A DNA stretch of 8,135 nucleotides from an uncultured Oscillospiraceae bacterium (GCA_900555545.1 USLQ01000031.1:1-8135); one strand, 5' to 3'. Positions 1 to 7,584 are shown, counted from the first letter of the stretch. The notes: generated by a model from the letters alone, not told the origin. A program made the numbers and translations.

Positions 1-662
1 GGCTCCTCAACAATACTGGCGGTGATCGCATGGCCGCCCAACTCGCGGTATTTTTCCAGGTGCGGGCGCAGGATGTCAAAGTGCTCCTGTGAGAATGGCT
101 CCACCCCATAATAGTCTGCCACACGGTATGGATACTGCCACAGTTCAATATCAAACCGGTAATCCTGCGGATCCGGCGCAGTCAGATCAAGCACCTCCAA
201 CGTGTATGGGACGGCCGCCCGTATCCCCGCCGCGGCCAGCACGATCTCACCTGTATAAGTGCCCGGCCGTGCATTCTTTGGCACGGCGAAGTTTACCCAC
301 ACAGGTTGGATGCGTTGCGCCTCCAGATCCACGGGATCGTCTGACCAGATGACATCCGGATAGGCTCTTCGGCTTCCATCGTCCTGCTTTCCGTTCCCCA
401 CAAACGCCTTTGTCTCGCGGATAAAGGCACACACCACGCTTCCCTCAAAGTCACCTGACATTCCGGTGAATTTCCCCGCGGAAACGGTGAGTCCGGTCAA
501 TTTCTCCCCCCCGCTGAGAACAGCGATCTGCGCGATGGCGCGGTCATTCTTCCACGCAATGATCTCCGTATGGCTGTCTTGGGCAGCAGCCAATACTTCA
601 TATTGATCCTGTGTACATGCAATATCGGTAGAGACCGCTACTGCTTTAAACTTTCCCTGCAT
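1..662 (-). CDS. GH123/DUF4091-type glycoside hydrolase, N-terminal part (runs off left edge)
   Basis: An unbroken minus-strand frame runs from an ATG at 662 to the window edge, giving 220 residues of an incomplete protein. The start is well placed: AGGAGGA lies 8 bases upstream. Residues about 1-160 look like a beta-rich N-terminal domain. Residues 121-140 (VWVNFAVPK..., then RPGTYTGEI) match the 'proteins with GTYTG' signature common at the end of the N-terminal beta domain of DUF4091/GH123-like proteins. From about residue 170 (FDIELWQYPYRVADYYGVEPF) the sequence looks like the first strand and helix of the catalytic TIM barrel. Characterised GH123 members are N-acetyl-beta-galactosaminidases, but the catalytic residues lie beyond the edge, so the substrate cannot be called. 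No signal peptide is visible (MQGKFKAVAV start), suggesting a cytoplasmic enzyme acting on imported glycans. Family assignment is from recalled motif resemblance. Confidence 0.72.
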   Translation of the reverse strand, partial: MQGKFKAVAVSTDIACTQDQYEVLAAAQDSHTEIIAWKNDRAIAQIAVLSGGEKLTGLTVSAGKFTGMSGDFEGSVVCAFIRETKAFVGNGKQDDGSRRAYPDVIWSDDPVDLEAQRIQPVWVNFAVPKNARPGTYTGEIVLAAAGIRAAVPYTLEVLDLTAPDPQDYRFDIELWQYPYRVADYYGVEPFSQEHFDILRPHLEKYRELGGHAITASIVEE

Positions 663-753
663 TGTTGATTCCTCCTGCAAGCGTAAACTCTCAATTCATC
701 CAGACACCGGCGGCGCGCCCTGTTTTGATTGCAGAGCGGCCCTCTTCCTAAAT

Positions 754-782
754 TTTATAACATAAACGGGCTAAACTTGCAA
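754..782 (-). promoter_or_regulatory. Sigma-A type promoter of the glycoside hydrolase gene
   Basis: Read on the minus strand, TTGCAA (777-782) is followed after exactly 17 bases by TATAAA (754-759). Transcription would start near 747, leaving a leader of about 85 bases before the ATG at 662. No recognisable riboswitch is seen in that leader. Inferred from consensus match only. Confidence 0.5.
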
Positions 783-926
783 TCCCATCCCTGGGCTCAC
801 CCCCGGTCCTGTTCCCCCCAAGGCGCCGGTTTTTCCTCTGGATCCGTTCGGCGATTGTCCAAAATGATGAAACACTCATCGGAAAAACTTGCATTTTTAT
901 CCTAATTTTAGGTGAGTGGCTGCTCA

Positions 927-955
927 TTTTTGAAAAATATGAAATTTTTCAAAAA
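927..955. repeat. Perfect inverted repeat directly upstream of the gdhA promoter
   Basis: TTTTTGAAAAAT (927-938) is repeated as its exact reverse complement at 944-955 with a 5-base loop. It ends 4 bases before the gdhA -35 hexamer. At DNA level it could be an operator for a dimeric regulator or an UP-element-like A-tract. Because it lies upstream of the predicted start of transcription it is unlikely to act as a gdhA RNA hairpin. No regulator family is recognised. Confidence 0.6.
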
Positions 956-959
956 AATA

Positions 960-988
960 TTGCATTTTAGAGATGAGAAGTTTATAAT
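960..988 (+). promoter_or_regulatory. Sigma-A promoter of gdhA
   Basis: TTGCAT (960-965), a 17-base spacer and a perfect TATAAT (983-988). Transcription would begin near 995, giving a short leader of about 39 bases before the gdhA ATG. The region upstream of -35 is rich in A- and T-tracts, as is typical for strong promoters. Confidence 0.72.
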
Positions 989-1015
989 AGAACCCGCATT
1001 TAAAAATACACATAA

Positions 1016-2365
<1,350 letters not shown>

Positions 2366-2398
2366 TTCCAACTGCTTATTCTTTCTCTCCCCATAAAT

Positions 2399-2455
2399 CA
2401 GTCAAACAGCGCCGGATTTAAGGTCCGGCGCTGTTTGGCTGATATTTTCGATTTT
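2399..2455 (+). terminator. Strong hairpin terminator between convergent gdhA and mutY
   Basis: A stem of 14 perfect pairs (2403-2416 with 2424-2437, GC-rich core GCGCCGGA) has a 7-base loop. It extends to 18 pairs through one G-U pair (2399-2402 with 2438-2441). Downstream on plus is a T-rich stretch (ATATTTTCGATTTT). It sits 13 bases beyond the mutY stop on the other strand, so it probably serves both convergent genes, though the T-tract on the minus side (ATTTATGGGG) is weak. Confidence 0.85.
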
Positions 2456-3533
2456 AAGATTGTACGGCCACCAGATAGCGGCAAAGTTTTTTAAACGCAG
2501 TGGGGAGCGCAACCTGCTCCTCGAGTGCCGTGCGCGTCACCCACCGCAGCCCCCCCGCCCGCTCCGGGCACTGCACGCGATAGGCCTGCATCCTCCACTC
2601 AATATGCGTAAAAATATGGCGCTGGGTTCCGGCCTTTTCAACAGACAGCGTATGGATCCCTCTCTCCGACAGATCAGCCTGAATCTGATCAGGTGTCATC
2701 TCCCCCTCCAGGCACGGGAACTCCCACAGACCGCCGAGCAACCCGCCTTCCGGCCGCCTGCGCAGTGCCACATCATTGCCACAGCAGAGCAGTAGAACAG
2801 TTTTGGTCTCCTTCCGGCGTTCCGGCTTGGGCGCCTGGACGGGATAATCCATCTGTGTCCCCGAACGGTACGCCCGGCAGAGCCCATTCAACGGGCAGCG
2901 TGCACACAGGGGCGCGCCGTTTGGCAGGCAAATGATCGCCCCTAACTCCATCAGGCTTTGGGTAAAATCTCCGCACCTTCCGGCAGGATAAATATCCGCC
3001 AGGGCGGCCGTCATCTGTCGTTTGACTGATGGATCCGCAATATCAGCCCTGCTCTCCGTAATCCGGGAGAGAACACGCATCACATTACCGTCCACCGCGG
3101 GGACAGGCTGCTCAAAAGCAATGGAGGAGATCGCACCGGCCGTATAGGGCCCAATCCCCGGAAGGGACTGTATATCCCGATACGATACGGGGAATTTACC
3201 GTCAAAGTCCTTTACCACAACGCGGGCTGCACGTTGCATATTCCGTACGCGGGAATAATAGCCGAGCCCCTCCCACAGCTTGAGCAATTCCTCCTCCGGA
3301 ACCTGCGCCAGGCTTTGGATATCGGGCAGGCGCTCCAGAAATCGGTTATAATAGGGAATCACTGTGTCCACCCGCGTCTGCTGCAGCATAATCTCGGATA
3401 CCCACACCCGGTATGGATCCGTATTTTCCCGCCAGGGCAGGACGCGTTTGCTGACAGCATACCAGTCCAACAGCGGTATGACGATTTTCTCCAGTTCAAA
3501 ACCGCTCGTGTTGAAGACATTTCCCCTCGCCAT
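2454..3533 (-). CDS. mutY: Adenine DNA glycosylase MutY (A/G-specific)
   Basis: This 359-residue protein removes adenine mispaired with 8-oxoguanine in base excision repair. Visible features in order: the catalytic Glu E47 within SEIMLQQTRV; the helix-hairpin-helix LPGIGPYTAGAI (124-135); the catalytic Asp D148 in VDGNVMRVLSR; an iron-sulphur cluster loop with C202, C210, C213 and C219; and a C-terminal NUDIX-like 8-oxoG reading domain (about 243-355). That domain contains FTH at 308-310, equivalent to the FSH loop of characterised MutY proteins, with Thr in place of Ser. Cluster spacing is C-x7-C-x2-C-x5-C, one residue longer in the first gap than the E. coli x6. The length is normal and the domains complete. 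The ATG at 3533 has a G-rich ribosome site (GGGGG, 6 bases away) and its own promoter 29 bases further up. It is not co-transcribed by necessity with the oxidoreductase upstream, since a terminator lies between them. Confidence 0.96.
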   Translation of the reverse strand: MARGNVFNTSGFELEKIVIPLLDWYAVSKRVLPWRENTDPYRVWVSEIMLQQTRVDTVIPYYNRFLERLPDIQSLAQVPEEELLKLWEGLGYYSRVRNMQRAARVVVKDFDGKFPVSYRDIQSLPGIGPYTAGAISSIAFEQPVPAVDGNVMRVLSRITESRADIADPSVKRQMTAALADIYPAGRCGDFTQSLMELGAIICLPNGAPLCARCPLNGLCRAYRSGTQMDYPVQAPKPERRKETKTVLLLCCGNDVALRRRPEGGLLGGLWEFPCLEGEMTPDQIQADLSERGIHTLSVEKAGTQRHIFTHIEWRMQAYRVQCPERAGGLRWVTRTALEEQVALPTAFKKLCRYLVAVQS

Positions 3534-3561
3534 ATGGTACCCCCATTCTTTTTGTCCCCCT

Positions 3562-3591
3562 ATTATACCCGGTCATAGGAAGCGCTGTCAA
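3562..3591 (-). promoter_or_regulatory. Near-consensus sigma-A promoter of mutY
   Basis: On the minus strand a perfect TTGACA (3586-3591) is followed after 18 bases by a perfect TATAAT (3562-3567). The start of transcription would be near 3555, giving a leader of only about 20 bases. The -35 lies only a few bases beyond the terminator of the upstream oxidoreductase gene, so mutY is independently and probably constitutively expressed. Confidence 0.75.
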
Positions 3592-3594
3592 ATA

Positions 3595-3625
3595 GAACAC
3601 AAAAGCGCCCCGATTGCCGGGGCGC
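3595..3625 (-). terminator. Intrinsic terminator of the DAPDH-like gene
   Basis: On minus, GCGCCCCG (3625-3618) pairs perfectly with CGGGGCGC (3612-3605) around a 5-base loop, followed by TTTTGTGTTC. It begins 21 bases after the stop codon of the oxidoreductase. It ends immediately before the mutY promoter, so little readthrough into mutY is expected. Confidence 0.88.
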
Positions 3626-3646
3626 CAAATGCCTGGTAAACCGCTA

Positions 3647-4684
3647 TCAATCCACATACAGATGCATGGGCCAGGCCAGATATTCCAGCTCGTCGAGTTT
3701 TTCCGCAGTGATATAGCCTGCCGGCGCGTTGAGGATCGTTGGGATCCTGTTGACGACAGACGCACAGGTATGCGCCGGGGTATCCGGCTTTTTGAGCGTA
3801 AAGACCGTATCCGGCTCGCCGGTGATCTTCCAGTCACACATATCGCCGTCGTCCGGGCCGTAGACCTTACCGATACACTGCGTCTCGATCACCGGGCCCT
3901 GGAAGGTCTCCGTCGTGACAACAGCGCTCATACCGATGCAGTTGCCCTTGGGGATCGTCTGACCGGTCGTCTCGCACCAGAGGTCTTTATCATAAAAATA
4001 GGGCACGCACTTCTGCGTGTTGGATTTGATCGTCAGGCCGAGCTTGTTGCACAACGCCTCGTTGGAGTTCCAGACGTAGGAGGGCTCCAATGTGGTGGGA
4101 TGGGCGATTTTCTCTTCGAACTCCTCCGGGGTCATCCCTACGCCGTGGGCGTTTGCCAGCGCAAGGCCGTAGTCCTCCACGTTGTAGCTGACGGCGCCCT
4201 CAATCTTATCAATCCGGTGGACAGCGCCCGCAACGGTACCGATCCAGTTGACCCAGAAAATATCCTGCATCCCGGTGCCGGCGATGGTGCAACCGTTCTC
4301 CTTGGCCATTTTATCGAGCCGGTTTGTGATGGCGGATGATGTTGTCCACGGGTAGATGGCCTCCTCGCACGTGGTGACCACATTGATCCCACGGGAGAGG
4401 CATTTTTCAAAGTGCTCCTGCACATCGCTCATAAAGCTGAAAAGCGTCACAACGGCGATATCCGCATCGCACGCGTCTAGGACGGCGTCCGCGTCGCTGC
4501 TGATGGGCACATTCAGTTTGACACCCAATCCGGCATAATCGCCCACATCCATCCCGACGATCTCGGGATTCACATCAATGGCACCGACGATCTCCGCGCC
4601 CTTCTCGTACAGATAGCGCAAGGTGTATTTTGCCATCTTTCCGCAGCCATACTGGACTACACGAATTTTCTCTCGATTCATCAT
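3647..4684 (-). CDS. 2,4-diaminopentanoate dehydrogenase-like NAD(P)-dependent oxidoreductase (DapB-type Rossmann fold)
   Basis: Starting at the ATG at 4684 the protein has 345 residues. It resembles a clostridial family annotated as dihydrodipicolinate reductase or 2,4-diaminopentanoate dehydrogenase (DAPDH, the deaminating dehydrogenase of oxidative ornithine breakdown). The N-terminal Rossmann domain shows [10 protein letters not shown] (12-21) and [11 protein letters not shown] (34-44); D37 is placed at the end of strand 2, where it could contact the adenosine ribose. The C-terminal part is of the DAPDH type, with [49 protein letters not shown] and a WPMHLYVD end. The frame is open 62 codons further, but that stretch crosses the likely promoter (4749-4777) and reads as low-complexity intergenic DNA, whereas GAGGG sits 7 bases before the tandem ATG ATG at 4684/4681. 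No other ornithine-pathway genes (ortAB, oraSE) are adjacent, so the true substrate is uncertain. Confidence 0.82.
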   Translation of the reverse strand: MMNREKIRVVQYGCGKMAKYTLRYLYEKGAEIVGAIDVNPEIVGMDVGDYAGLGVKLNVPISSDADAVLDACDADIAVVTLFSFMSDVQEHFEKCLSRGINVVTTCEEAIYPWTTSSAITNRLDKMAKENGCTIAGTGMQDIFWVNWIGTVAGAVHRIDKIEGAVSYNVEDYGLALANAHGVGMTPEEFEEKIAHPTTLEPSYVWNSNEALCNKLGLTIKSNTQKCVPYFYDKDLWCETTGQTIPKGNCIGMSAVVTTETFQGPVIETQCIGKVYGPDDGDMCDWKITGEPDTVFTLKKPDTPAHTCASVVNRIPTILNAPAGYITAEKLDELEYLAWPMHLYVD

Positions 4685-4748
4685 GCTTGATCCCTCGCTT
4701 TGAAATTTAAATTCACCACAGACAGTATACCCATCTGCGATCGCCTTT

Positions 4749-4777
4749 AGTATAGCGCGGGGCAATTTTAAAATCAA
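4749..4777 (-). promoter_or_regulatory. Sigma-A promoter of the DAPDH-like gene
   Basis: On minus, TTGATT (4772-4777) and TATACT (4749-4754) are separated by 17 bases. The predicted transcript starts near 4742, about 58 bases before the ATG at 4684. This supports the shorter reading of the gene over the 62-codon longer one. Confidence 0.6.
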
Positions 4778-4809
4778 TTCGCAAAGTTTCCATTTTTTAG
4801 ATTGCATAT

Positions 4810-4827
4810 TTGTTAAAAACATAACAA
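4810..4827. promoter_or_regulatory. Candidate Rex (NADH/NAD+ sensor) operator
   Basis: TTGTTAA-AAAC-ATAACAA matches the clostridial Rex consensus TTGTTAA-N4-TTAACAA at 13 of 14 defined positions. It lies between the divergent promoters, 33 bases upstream of the oxidoreductase -35 and 37 bases upstream of the copA -35. Rex represses fermentation and redox genes when NADH is low. Control of the neighbouring NAD(P)-dependent oxidoreductase would make sense, but a repressor site usually overlaps its promoter more closely, and AT-rich DNA can give such matches by chance. Confidence 0.4.
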
Positions 4828-4863
4828 AGAATTTTCCCTCAACAATTTGGTGTAACTTCGCCC

Positions 4864-4892
4864 TTGACATTTCCCCACCAAAGAGGTATGAT
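4864..4892 (+). promoter_or_regulatory. Sigma-A promoter upstream of copA
   Basis: A perfect TTGACA (4864-4869), a 17-base spacer and TATGAT (4887-4892, five of six) face copA. The transcript would start near 4899 with a leader of about 124 bases that contains the CsoR-type palindrome. A weaker alternative closer to the operator is GTGAGA (4923-4928), 18 bases, TATTTT (4947-4952). Confidence 0.6.
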
Positions 4893-4962
4893 TAAAAAGC
4901 AAAAGGTATAAATGCCGCCTGTGTGAGATACAGTAGAAGGGAACGGTATTTTAGGCCTTTAA

Positions 4963-4977
4963 TACCCTACCGGGGTA
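4963..4977. promoter_or_regulatory. CsoR-type copper operator
   Basis: TACCCTACCGGGGTA is a dyad with arms TACCC and GGGTA and a G/C-rich centre. It closely resembles the TACCC-TAC-GGGGGTA operators bound by CsoR upstream of copZA operons in Firmicutes. It lies 45 bases before the copA start codon, and a csoR gene is at the end of the same operon, which makes copper-controlled autoregulation the natural reading. Confidence 0.82.
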
Positions 4978-5022
4978 CTGTAATTGTCCTGCACATTCAC
5001 GTCCGAAAGAAGGTTTTTATAG

Positions 5023-7584
5023 ATGAAAAAGGAATGTTTCGATGTCACCGGCATGACATGCGCCGCCTGCTCCGGCGTACAGGAGGTCACCGTCAATCTG
5101 TTGAAAAACAGCATGACTGTCACCTTTGACGAGGCAGTGGCCAGCGAGCAATCGATCATCTCCTCCGTGGAAAAGGCGGGCTATGGCGCCGCCGTCCAGG
5201 AGTCCAAAGCCTCCACAACTGGGAATCCCGGCCCCAAAAGAGATCCCAACGCCATCGCCCGGCAGGAGTACCGGCGCGTGCGCACCCGGTTGATCGTCTC
5301 CGCAATCTTTGCCGTGCCGCTCTTTTACATCTCCATGGGGCACATGATGAACTGGCCGCTCCCCAGCTTCCTGCTGGGAGAGGCAAACGCGATGACGTTC
5401 TCCCTGGTTCTCTTCCTGCTCCTGCTTCCGATCGTGATTGTCAACGCCAAATTTTACCGTCAGGGTTTTAAGGCCCTGTTTCACGGCGCGCCGAACATGG
5501 ATTCCCTGATCGCCATTGGCTCCGGCGCTGCGATCGTGTATGGGATCTATGCCATGTTTAAGATCAGCTTCGGTCTCGGCCATGGCGACATGGAGACGGT
5601 ACATCACTTTATGATGGATCTGTACTTTGAGTCCGCCGGCATGATCTTGACGCTTATCACCCTGGGCAAGTTTTTCGAGGCGCGCGCCAAAGGAAAGACG
5701 TCCGACGCCATCACCCGGCTGATGGATCTGGCCCCCAAGACTGCCACTGTGATCCGCGACGGTCAGGAGCTTGAGATCCCCGTGGAGGAAGTCCGCCCTG
5801 GTGATATTCTAATCGTCAAGGCCGGGAAATCCGTACCCGTGGACGGTATTGTGACGGAGGGGACCTCCTCCGTGGACGAATCCGCCCTGACGGGCGAATC
5901 CATCCCCGTGGAAAAGCAGCCTGGCGACACCGTCATCGGCGCGACGATCAATAAGTCCGGGTATTTTAAGATGCAGGCGACCAAGGTCGGTGAGGATACG
6001 GCGCTCTCCCAGATTGTAAAGCTGGTGGACGAAGCCACCAGCTCCAAAGCGCCTATTGCCAAGCTGGCCGACAAGGTGAGCGGCGTATTTGTTCCCGCAG
6101 TCATCGTGATCGCCGTGATTGCCACCATCGCCTGGCTGATCGCGGGATATGGCTTTGAATTTGCCCTGTCCATCGGCATCTCCGTGCTGGTGATCTCCTG
6201 CCCGTGCGCCCTTGGGCTTGCAACGCCAACCGCCATCATGGTGGGTACCGGCAGGGGCGCATCCAACGGCATCCTGTTCAAATCCGCGCAGGCACTGGAG
6301 ACTGCACACAGCGTCAAAACCGTAGTGCTCGACAAGACGGGGACGATCACACAGGGCAAGCCTGTGGTCACAGACATCGGCGCAGTGCACGGCGTCGGTG
6401 CACAGCGTCTGCTGCAAATCGCTGCCTCGCTCGAAAAGATGTCCGAGCACCCACTGGCGGAGGCCATCACCGCCGAAGCCGAGCAGCAAAAGGTTGCGCT
6501 GCTCCCCGTGACAGACTTTGCCCAAATCCCTGGACAGGGGATTGAGGGTAAAGTGGACGGGATGTACTGTCAGGCCGGGAATCGCCGCCTGCTTGAGCGC
6601 GAAGGGATCTACTCATCGAACTTGGCACAGCAGGAGGCGGCGCTGGCCGAAGCCGGAAAGACACCGCTCTTCTTCCTCTGCAATGGGCGGCTGATCGGTC
6701 TCATCGCAGCGGCTGATCCAGTCAAACCGAGCAGCCGCAGCGCCATTGCTGAGCTCCGACTGATGGGAATCAAAACGGTGATGCTCACCGGCGACAATGA
6801 AAAAACAGCCCATGCCATCCAGCATCAGGTTGGGGTGGACCGCGTGATCGCGGAAGTCCTGCCGCAGGATAAGGAACAGGAAATCCGCCGCCTGCAAGAG
6901 AGTGGCCAAAAGGTCGCCATGGTGGGCGACGGGATCAACGACGCCCCGGCCCTCGCCCGCGCAGATGTTGGCATCGCCATCGGTGCGGGAACGGACATCG
7001 CCATCGAGTCCGCCGACGTGGTACTGATGAAGAGCAACCTGGCGGATGTGGCAACTGCCATCCAACTGAGCCGATCCGTCATCCGAAACATCAAGCAGAA
7101 CCTGTTCTGGGCGTTTTTTTACAACACGATCGGCATCCCAATTGCCGCGGGTGTCTTTTTTCCCGCATTCGGGCTCAAGCTCAGCCCGATGATCGGCGCA
7201 TTGGCGATGAGCTTCAGCTCCGTATTCGTCGTATCGAACGCCCTTCGGCTGCGCTTTTTCAAACCGAAACATCAGCAGTCCGGGGAGGATACAACTGGTC
7301 TTTCTATTGACAATGCGCTCCGCACCTTTACGATTGAGGCGCCGGAGCAGAAAAATAAGGGAGTGTTTATGATGAAGAAAGTTATTCAAATCGAAGGGAT
7401 GATGTGCGCCCACTGCGTCAAACACGTACAGGATGCCCTGACCGCCGTGCCGGGTGTCACCGGTGTTGAGGTGAGCCTGGAGGGGAAGAACGCCGTTGTC
7501 ACCGGAGGGGATCTTTCCGGGGAACAGCTCACAGCGGCTGTCAAGGAAGCGGGATACGAAGTGACAGGGATTGAGGGCGCATGA
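5023..7584 (+). CDS. copA: Cu(I)-exporting P1B-type ATPase CopA with N- and C-terminal HMA domains
   Basis: This 853-residue membrane pump uses ATP to export Cu(I). Order of parts: an N-terminal HMA metal-binding domain (about 1-60, GMTCAAC with C13 and C16); membrane helices about 88-105, 125-141, 160-180 and 198-216; the actuator TGES (290-293); a helix pair about 355-400 with the transport CPC (393-395); phosphorylation DKTGT (D437); SEHPL (474-478); GDGIND (635-640); and the last helices with YN (700-701) and MSFSS (729-733). CPC, YN and MxxSS are the signature of the Cu(I) (P1B-1) subgroup. After a poorly structured linker (about 743-782) comes a second HMA domain (784-853, GMMCAHC, C795 and C798) that resembles the free chaperone CopZ. 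ATG at 5023 follows AAAGAAGG by 9 bases. The stop overlaps csoR as ATGA. Expression is probably controlled by CsoR through 4963-4977. The extra C-terminal domain is the unusual part. Confidence 0.96.
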   Translation: MKKECFDVTGMTCAACSGVQEVTVNLLKNSMTVTFDEAVASEQSIISSVEKAGYGAAVQESKASTTGNPGPKRDPNAIARQEYRRVRTRLIVSAIFAVPLFYISMGHMMNWPLPSFLLGEANAMTFSLVLFLLLLPIVIVNAKFYRQGFKALFHGAPNMDSLIAIGSGAAIVYGIYAMFKISFGLGHGDMETVHHFMMDLYFESAGMILTLITLGKFFEARAKGKTSDAITRLMDLAPKTATVIRDGQELEIPVEEVRPGDILIVKAGKSVPVDGIVTEGTSSVDESALTGESIPVEKQPGDTVIGATINKSGYFKMQATKVGEDTALSQIVKLVDEATSSKAPIAKLADKVSGVFVPAVIVIAVIATIAWLIAGYGFEFALSIGISVLVISCPCALGLATPTAIMVGTGRGASNGILFKSAQALETAHSVKTVVLDKTGTITQGKPVVTDIGAVHGVGAQRLLQIAASLEKMSEHPLAEAITAEAEQQKVALLPVTDFAQIPGQGIEGKVDGMYCQAGNRRLLEREGIYSSNLAQQEAALAEAGKTPLFFLCNGRLIGLIAAADPVKPSSRSAIAELRLMGIKTVMLTGDNEKTAHAIQHQVGVDRVIAEVLPQDKEQEIRRLQESGQKVAMVGDGINDAPALARADVGIAIGAGTDIAIESADVVLMKSNLADVATAIQLSRSVIRNIKQNLFWAFFYNTIGIPIAAGVFFPAFGLKLSPMIGALAMSFSSVFVVSNALRLRFFKPKHQQSGEDTTGLSIDNALRTFTIEAPEQKNKGVFMMKKVIQIEGMMCAHCVKHVQDALTAVPGVTGVEVSLEGKNAVVTGGDLSGEQLTAAVKEAGYEVTGIEGA
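7372..7584 (+). CDS. Possible internally initiated CopZ-like copper chaperone (in frame within copA)
   Basis: Within copA, and in its frame, TAAGGGAG (7356-7363) precedes tandem ATG codons at 7369 and 7372, with 5- and 8-base spacing. Starting at the second ATG gives 70 residues beginning MKKVIQIEGMMCAHC. This is a complete HMA fold of normal CopZ length, with the Cu-binding Cys pair in CAHC and the usual KEAGYEV end. The fusion to CopA is seen directly; separate translation is inference from the ribosome-site arrangement. If it is made, it would be a soluble Cu(I) carrier delivering to CopA. The alternative is that the domain works only as the C-terminal part of CopA and the purine run in the Lys/Gly-coding stretch (NKG) is incidental. 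Confidence 0.4.
   Translation: MKKVIQIEGMMCAHCVKHVQDALTAVPGVTGVEVSLEGKNAVVTGGDLSGEQLTAAVKEAGYEVTGIEGA

Larger units (their letters stand above)
4685..5022. other. Divergent regulatory region between DAPDH-like gene and copA
   Basis: These 338 bases hold no convincing gene. In order they carry the ribosome site and promoter of the minus-strand oxidoreductase, a Rex-like palindrome (4810-4827), a consensus plus-strand promoter (4864-4892), a CsoR-type operator (4963-4977) and the copA ribosome site AAAGAAGG (5006-5013). A weak GGTATT...AATACC dyad (4945-4966) with AGGCCT in its centre overlaps the left side of the CsoR site. Confidence 0.75.

Noticed and set aside
89..352. An 87-codon plus-strand frame at the left end.
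   Set aside because: It is antisense to the glycoside hydrolase frame, which is open throughout and has a recognisable family signature; the plus frame is Pro/Arg/Ser-rich and lacks a ribosome site.
901..912. CCTAA...TTAGG as an IdeR/DtxR-type iron operator.
   Set aside because: The half-sites are in the opposite orientation to the TTAGG...CCTAA arrangement of those operators and no iron gene is next to it.
3614..4339. A 241-codon plus-strand open frame.
   Set aside because: It lies entirely antisense to the DAPDH-like gene and begins in its terminator; no family resemblance.
4888..4925. Tiny open frames in the copA leader (an ATG at 4888 of seven codons, an ATG at 4912 of four codons) as possible leader peptides.
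   Set aside because: The first overlaps the -10 element and would not be transcribed; the second is only four codons with a weak ribosome site and no copper-related residues.
5232..5240. CCCCAAAAG just after the first HMA domain of copA, reminiscent of the slippery CCCAAAG that drives frameshifting in E. coli copA.
   Set aside because: The zero-frame codons are CCC AAA AGA, so the phase does not allow the tandem -1 slip (C CCA AAA would need the other frame), and that alternate frame stays open rather than meeting a quick stop.
6613..7425. A 270-codon open frame on the minus strand opposite copA, and similar long frames at 5017-5607 and 5809-6525.
   Set aside because: They are antisense to a fully convincing CopA with all P1B motifs, lack sensible ribosome sites, and read as His/Arg/Gly-rich shadow sequence caused by GC-rich codon use.
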